From an uncultured Christensenella sp. (GTDB lineage Bacteria; Bacillota; Clostridia; Christensenellales; UBA3700), in the NCBI GenBank assembly GCA_910578245.1, contig CAJTPC010000004.1, positions 1 through 64,000 on the forward strand: a stretch of 64,000 nt of DNA, written 5' to 3'. The position numbers and the translations under genes are program-made. This document shows, piece after piece, positions 60,102-64,000 of this stretch (the first letter of the stretch is position 1; every line of letters starts with the position of its first letter). The notes beneath the pieces are model-generated. The model was not told where the DNA came from. It searched no databases and was given only the letters and a program-made list of their open reading frames with translations.

Positions 60102-61208
60102 TCAATTTCTAAATTCTTCAATAGATTCAAGTGTAAGCGGATATATTTCTCCGCCTTTTTGCTCTAAAAATTCATACTGCGCCAATGCGCATTCTCTATA
60201 TCCCGCGTCAAGCGATTTGGATATACAATCTCTCAAATAATTTACTTCGGGATAATCCCTTCCCAACTCTAACATATCCGCGCAAAAAATCAATTTTTGC
60301 AGTTTAGTCATCCGTTTTTTACCCGTAGTGTGATATTTTATGGCTTCAAGCGCCTCTAAATCGTCAATTCCATATTGACTTTTGGCAATTATCGCGCCCA
60401 AAAATTGATGTTCTACAGGACTGCCTATGCAATCTGACGGCAAGCCTTGAGTAGAATGAGGCTTATGACATAATGCCTTGGCGCAATCGTGAAAAATACC
60501 GGCCAGCAATACTTTGTCATAATCCAATTTAAGATCAAGCGTATAATTTAGCCACAATGCGTATTTGGCAGTTCTTGAACAGTGTTCAAACGTATGCTTT
60601 GGAATATCTTTTTCAAGCCGAGATATTTTATCCTGATACTTAAGATATAATCCGTTGAGCTTTATATACTCCGCGACTTTTGGACAAAGATTGTCATATT
60701 CGCCGAGAATCGCATTGCACCTAACAAGAGTCGAACTGACGTCTTTGGGATGATAATCGCATACTTTAATTGTCGCGCCCTTATCTTTCCAAAACTCAAG
60801 AGCCTTGTCAAATTTGTCGCTTTCTCCTCTTGTAAAAACGTAAAGCGGGCAGATTTTAATAATCTCTTCAGGGCTTTTCCACGTAGAAAAGTCCTCTAGA
60901 CTATCACCGCCAATAACAAAAGCTATATCTTTGTAGAGTTTTTTTAATTTAGGCAAGACTTCACACGTGTAATGCTTACCATCATCTTTGTCCTCGATAT
61001 CGCATATCTCTATTCCGCTTATTCCGTCAAGAGCAAGATTAATCATTTCAACGCGTTGAGAAAATGACGTATCGCACTTCTTATGCGGAGGATTCGCCGA
61101 TGGGAGCAATATTACTTTGTCTACGCCTTCAAGCGTAAGCAAATGCTTTATCATATTGACATGCTCATCGTGAATAGGATTAAATGCTCCGCCAAAAATT
61201 ATCTTCAT
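60102..61208 (-). CDS. nadD: NadD-YqeK fusion: nicotinate-nucleotide adenylyltransferase with HD domain
   Basis: A 368-residue fusion. Residues 1-190 are NadD: GGAFNPIHDEHVNMIKHLL with the nucleotide-binding HxxH-like site, LLPSANPPHKK and SSTLVR near 158. Residues 195-368 are a YqeK-type HD hydrolase: KHTFEHCSRTAKYALWL, AGIFHDCAKALCHK (metal-binding HD), YHTTGKKRMTKLQKLIFCAD. NadD makes nicotinate adenine dinucleotide; YqeK splits diadenosine tetraphosphate. In B. subtilis the two are separate adjacent genes; here the coding sequences are joined in frame. rsfS follows after 23 bases. Confidence 0.92.
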   Translation of the reverse strand: MKIIFGGAFNPIHDEHVNMIKHLLTLEGVDKVILLPSANPPHKKCDTSFSQRVEMINLALDGISGIEICDIEDKDDGKHYTCEVLPKLKKLYKDIAFVIGGDSLEDFSTWKSPEEIIKICPLYVFTRGESDKFDKALEFWKDKGATIKVCDYHPKDVSSTLVRCNAILGEYDNLCPKVAEYIKLNGLYLKYQDKISRLEKDIPKHTFEHCSRTAKYALWLNYTLDLKLDYDKVLLAGIFHDCAKALCHKPHSTQGLPSDCIGSPVEHQFLGAIIAKSQYGIDDLEALEAIKYHTTGKKRMTKLQKLIFCADMLELGRDYPEVNYLRDCISKSLDAGYRECALAQYEFLEQKGGEIYPLTLESIEEFRN

Positions 61209-61305
61209 ACTGTTATTTTACACAATAAAACAATTTTTAGCAACAATATAAATACTCTTGCTATACTTTTAGTATATTAAATATATTTATGGGCATCATT
61301 CAAGT

Positions 61306-62046
61306 ATGGCAATATTTATAGACTTGATATTACTTACGCTGACAACTTTTGTCTCCGCTTACATAGGATTATACTTTTTACCGCTTAATTTGCCGATGCG
61401 ACTGATTTTAAGCGCATTAATTACCTTTGTCGCCGTATCTTTTATAAGAAGATTTTTCTTTAAGTCACGTAATAACAAAATGAGTTATCGAAAGTACGTA
61501 ACGCACTTGATATGGCAAGGCGAAGAATATACGAAAAGTATTCTTGCAAAACTATGCGAAAACAAACGCGACTTCCAAGACATGGGCGAATACGTATTAA
61601 TAGATGGCAAGCCGGTATTTCTATGGACCAAGTACGGTTCTATTTCTGCCGATACTATGGTCAAATATTATAGAATTTGTAAGAAAAACAATATCCTAAA
61701 AGCCTATATCTTAACGACAAACGGAGATAAAAAGACTACGGCTTTCATGAAAAACTTCGGCGATATAATACTCGTCTACACCAACTTCAAACAGGTCTAT
61801 AATTCTGTGAAAAAAGAAAATTTACTCCCTCAAGACAGCAAGACTAAAATCCCCGCCAAACAAGTGCTGTCCATGATAATGCAAACGGCTTTTACTCGCA
61901 AAAACGGCTTTAGATTCATAGGTATAAGTCTTTTGTTATTGCTTATAAGTTTTGTTACGCCTTTTACAAACTACTATATTGCTCTTGCCGGTATAAATCT
62001 AGCTTTTGCCATAACCTGCATGGCTGTAAGTCTTAAAAACAACTGA
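61306..62046 (+). CDS. Membrane protein with central soluble domain, unknown
   Basis: A 246-residue protein with two hydrophobic segments at about 4-45 and two at about 200-242. The central 50-190 is soluble: it has a Lys/Arg-rich helix, then VLIDGKPVFLWTKYGSISAD followed by ILKAYILTTNGDKKTTAFMK and VYTNFKQVYNSVKK. The latter alternation of strand and helix is reminiscent of restriction-endonuclease-like (Mrr/NERD-type) cores, but I cannot place catalytic residues with confidence. It converges on the sensor-kinase gene, two bases from its stop. Function unknown. Confidence 0.65.
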   Translation: MAIFIDLILLTLTTFVSAYIGLYFLPLNLPMRLILSALITFVAVSFIRRFFFKSRNNKMSYRKYVTHLIWQGEEYTKSILAKLCENKRDFQDMGEYVLIDGKPVFLWTKYGSISADTMVKYYRICKKNNILKAYILTTNGDKKTTAFMKNFGDIILVYTNFKQVYNSVKKENLLPQDSKTKIPAKQVLSMIMQTAFTRKNGFRFIGISLLLLLISFVTPFTNYYIALAGINLAFAITCMAVSLKNN

Positions 62047-62047
62047 C

Positions 62048-63094
62048 TTAAATAGGAATACGTACGGTAAAAGTTGCGCCCTCGCACTCTTTACTCTCCA
62101 CCTCGATACTGCAGCGCGAATTGTCAAGAATTTTCTTGACAAGCGCAAGACCAAGCCCATTACCTTCTTTAGCGCGCGACGTATCGCCTTGATAAAACTT
62201 GTCAAAGATATGACCTTTTACTTCTTCGCTCATACCAATACCGTTGTCCCTGATAGTGAAAACGGCTTCTTCGTCATACTTTTTGAGCATAATATTTATC
62301 TCGCCATTATCTTCCGTAAACTTTATTGCATTGGAAATAAGATTTTGCCAAACTTGACAAAAAAGCGCCTCGTCATAAAAAATAGTAACTTCGTCAAGAT
62401 CAATATTTAGATTAATATTCTTTTCAGACCATTTGCTCTCCAAAACTATTATAGCCTGACGGATTTGCTCGTCCAAACGGAAGTCATTGGGTTGAAGTAT
62501 TGCGTGATTTTCCAGTTTGCTCAAACGCAAAATATTCGAAGTAAGTTCCGTCAAATTCGATACGGCAGAGATAATGTCATCGCAATATTCGTCAACCCTC
62601 GCTTTATCGCTGCAACTCTTTATGAGCTCCGCATGCCCCTTTATATTGGCAAGCGGAGTCTTGAACTCGTGAGATACATTGGTGACGAAATCGCTCTTAA
62701 GAGTTTTGTTTTTGTCAAGTTCGTTAACCATAACGTTGAAGTGATGCGTAAGCATTGACATTTCGCTCTTTTTAATTTCGCCGTTTTTCTTTTTCTTTTC
62801 TTTGAGCTGAACTGAAAAGTCGCCGTGAGCAACTCTATTCGTCACATCAAGCAAATCTTTAATAGGATTAAAAAAGTATAGATTTACCGTTATTGAAAGC
62901 ACTATTCCTACTACTATACTTGCAATACCCGCTACGATAATAGCCCACCAAGTTTCGTCAATCTTTACTTCAAAATGCTCCAATAAATAGTAAGCGCCCG
63001 AAAAAATACCAATTGCCGACAAAATTGCCACAAAACTAGCCAAACTTAATTTGACAAGTAATTGAGTATTGTTATTCTTTTTCTGCTTTTTCAT
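62048..63094 (-). CDS. Two-component sensor histidine kinase
   Basis: A 348-residue membrane kinase with two transmembrane helices (about 12-38 and 50-75) and only a short outside loop, so it probably senses the membrane or a partner. A HAMP-like segment runs from about 72 to 130; the phosphorylated His142 lies in VSHEFKTPLANIKGH; the ATPase domain has LISNAIKFTEDNG, DNGIGM and GNGLGLALVKKI. It follows the regulator gene by eight bases, with its AGAGG site formed by the end of that gene. Signal unknown. Confidence 0.92.
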   Translation of the reverse strand: MKKQKKNNNTQLLVKLSLASFVAILSAIGIFSGAYYLLEHFEVKIDETWWAIIVAGIASIVVGIVLSITVNLYFFNPIKDLLDVTNRVAHGDFSVQLKEKKKKNGEIKKSEMSMLTHHFNVMVNELDKNKTLKSDFVTNVSHEFKTPLANIKGHAELIKSCSDKARVDEYCDDIISAVSNLTELTSNILRLSKLENHAILQPNDFRLDEQIRQAIIVLESKWSEKNINLNIDLDEVTIFYDEALFCQVWQNLISNAIKFTEDNGEINIMLKKYDEEAVFTIRDNGIGMSEEVKGHIFDKFYQGDTSRAKEGNGLGLALVKKILDNSRCSIEVESKECEGATFTVRIPI

Positions 63095-63102
63095 AACTTC
63101 CT

Positions 63103-63780
63103 CTATTTTTGCTTTTTAATTGCCTTGTAACCAAGACCTCTAATTGTAACAATCTCAAAATCTTTGCTAGTCTTAAACTTGTCTCTAATCCTCGTAATAT
63201 GCACGTCAACGGTTCGCTCAACGGTATCGCTGTCAGCTCCCCAAAACTCTTCCATGAGTTGACTTCTCGTAAAAATCTTGCCCGGATACGATAAAAGTTT
63301 GTATAAAATATAAAATTCTTTTTGCGGCAATTCTATCTCTCCGTCAGGAAGTTGAGCGGTGAGCGAATCGTATATCAAAGTCGTACTCCCAATGACAAGT
63401 TTTCTTTCGCTTACAATTTGCGACCTGCGAAGTAGCGCGCCAATCTTGAGCGCGAGTTCGTCAACATCTATAGGTTTTACCATATAATCGTCTATCCCCA
63501 AAGCGTATCCCTTTTTCTTTGCGTCAAAGTCGTCTACTGCCGTCATAAACAAAATGGGAATCTTTGAGTTTATTTTCCTTACGTTCTCAGCCAATTGATA
63601 ACCGTCCACTATTGGCATCATAATATCCGATATAATTAAATCGTAATGTTTTTCGCAAAACATCTCGTAGGCGCTTTGACCGTTGAGCGCCATATCGGCT
63701 TTATATCCATTACTCTCAAGCACAGTACGCACAAGTTTGTTGAGTTTTATATCGTCTTCCGCTACAAGTATGGTTATCAC
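63103..63780 (-). CDS. OmpR/PhoB-family response regulator
   Basis: A 225-residue regulator. The receiver domain has acidic pocket ED at 8-9, phosphoacceptor Asp52 (ISDIMMPIVDG) and a conserved Lys near 103. The DNA-binding winged helix runs from about 130 (LTAQLPDGEIELPQKEFYIL) to the end, with RSQLMEEFWG and VDVHITRIRDKF. The start is a GTG with GAGGTG upstream. It heads the two-gene regulator-kinase operon. Targets are not evident. Confidence 0.93.
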   Translation of the reverse strand: MITILVAEDDIKLNKLVRTVLESNGYKADMALNGQSAYEMFCEKHYDLIISDIMMPIVDGYQLAENVRKINSKIPILFMTAVDDFDAKKKGYALGIDDYMVKPIDVDELALKIGALLRRSQIVSERKLVIGSTTLIYDSLTAQLPDGEIELPQKEFYILYKLLSYPGKIFTRSQLMEEFWGADSDTVERTVDVHITRIRDKFKTSKDFEIVTIRGLGYKAIKKQK

Positions 63781-63811
63781 AAAGTCACCTCGCCATTATT
63801 CCTGCTTAATA

Positions 63812-63840
63812 ATTATAACACGCGAGAAAGTCTTTGTAAA
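63812..63840 (-). promoter_or_regulatory. Promoter of the two-component operon
   Basis: TTTACA, 17 bases, TATAAT on the minus strand, one mismatch from consensus; predicted start near 63805, about 25 bases before the GTG start codon. Confidence 0.75.
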
Positions 63841-63903
63841 CACTAAAAATATCTTTTATTGTCTGCTCCTAAAATATAATAACACTTCTTACAAAAATCC
63901 TAT

Positions 63904-64000
63904 TTACTTTAGCGCTACTGCATTTTCGTAATCTTCGTCTGATACTGATTCTAGCCACTCGGTTTTGCCGTTCTCTGACGGCACTTCTATGGCAAGGAGC
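63904..64000 (-). CDS. Partial gene at the right edge, C-terminus only
   Basis: The last 97 bases encode, on the minus strand, LAIEVPSENGKTEWLESVSD followed by EDYENAVALK and a stop at 63904. The acidic, strand-turn-strand pattern resembles small DUF1292-like Firmicute proteins, but the fragment is too short to assign. The gene continues beyond the window. Confidence 0.5.
   Translation of the reverse strand, partial: LLAIEVPSENGKTEWLESVSDEDYENAVALK

Overview
This window looks like one chromosomal stretch from a low-GC, Gram-positive, Clostridia-like bacterium, probably uncultured and host-associated; that placement is inference. The sequence supports it with TTGACA/TATAAT-type promoters, strong GGAGG ribosome-binding sites, a large-type SRP RNA, an FMN riboswitch before an ECF riboflavin S component, a CIRCE operator before groES, a SepF cell-division gene, and sporulation-type relatives (a PdaB-like deacetylase and a YhcN/YlaJ-like protein). 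Most genes lie on the minus strand and coding density is high. I saw no tRNA, rRNA, CRISPR array, prophage or intact insertion sequence.

Layout. 0-8 kb: a phosphoesterase, a cysteine-rich orphan, then the proteostasis run tig-clpP-clpX-lon-engB (tig carries a frameshift). 8-14 kb: rqcH (plus strand), rluD-lspA-sepF-yggS, and an SSB-like protein. 14-20 kb: a PdaB-like deacetylase, the SRP RNA with a strong promoter, a NYN-LOTUS protein, a SPOR-like membrane protein, dCMP deaminase and groES-groEL. 20-25 kb is the accessory part: scrambled remnants of a LysR regulator and an iron alcohol dehydrogenase, two paralogous one-TM proteins, a secreted papain-fold protein behind a repeat-rich promoter, and a DivIVA-like protein. 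25-36 kb: pncB with an operator-like dyad, lgt, divergent galK/galT, dnaX-ybaB-recR (recR broken), a GPH sugar transporter and a solitary MazF. 36-51 kb: FMN reductase, nnr-recX-ygiQ, and the purine cluster purE-C-M-N-H-D-L without purF. 51-64 kb: three perfect DnaA boxes, NADP-isocitrate dehydrogenase, ddl with a membrane-anchored MurF, a hydrolase, rimI-tsaB and tsaE, FMN riboswitch-ribU, a nadD-yqeK fusion with rsfS, an unknown membrane protein, and a two-component pair.

Most of the content is housekeeping: protein quality control and ribosome rescue, cell-wall precursor synthesis, lipoprotein maturation, NAD salvage, purine synthesis, the Leloir galactose pathway and tRNA t6A. The unusual material lies in the 20-25 kb accessory block, in a family of intergenic repeats that sit at the 3' ends of minus-strand genes, in several gene fusions and truncations, and in regulatory DNA (DnaA-box cluster, pncB dyad, overlapping ribU/tsaE promoters).
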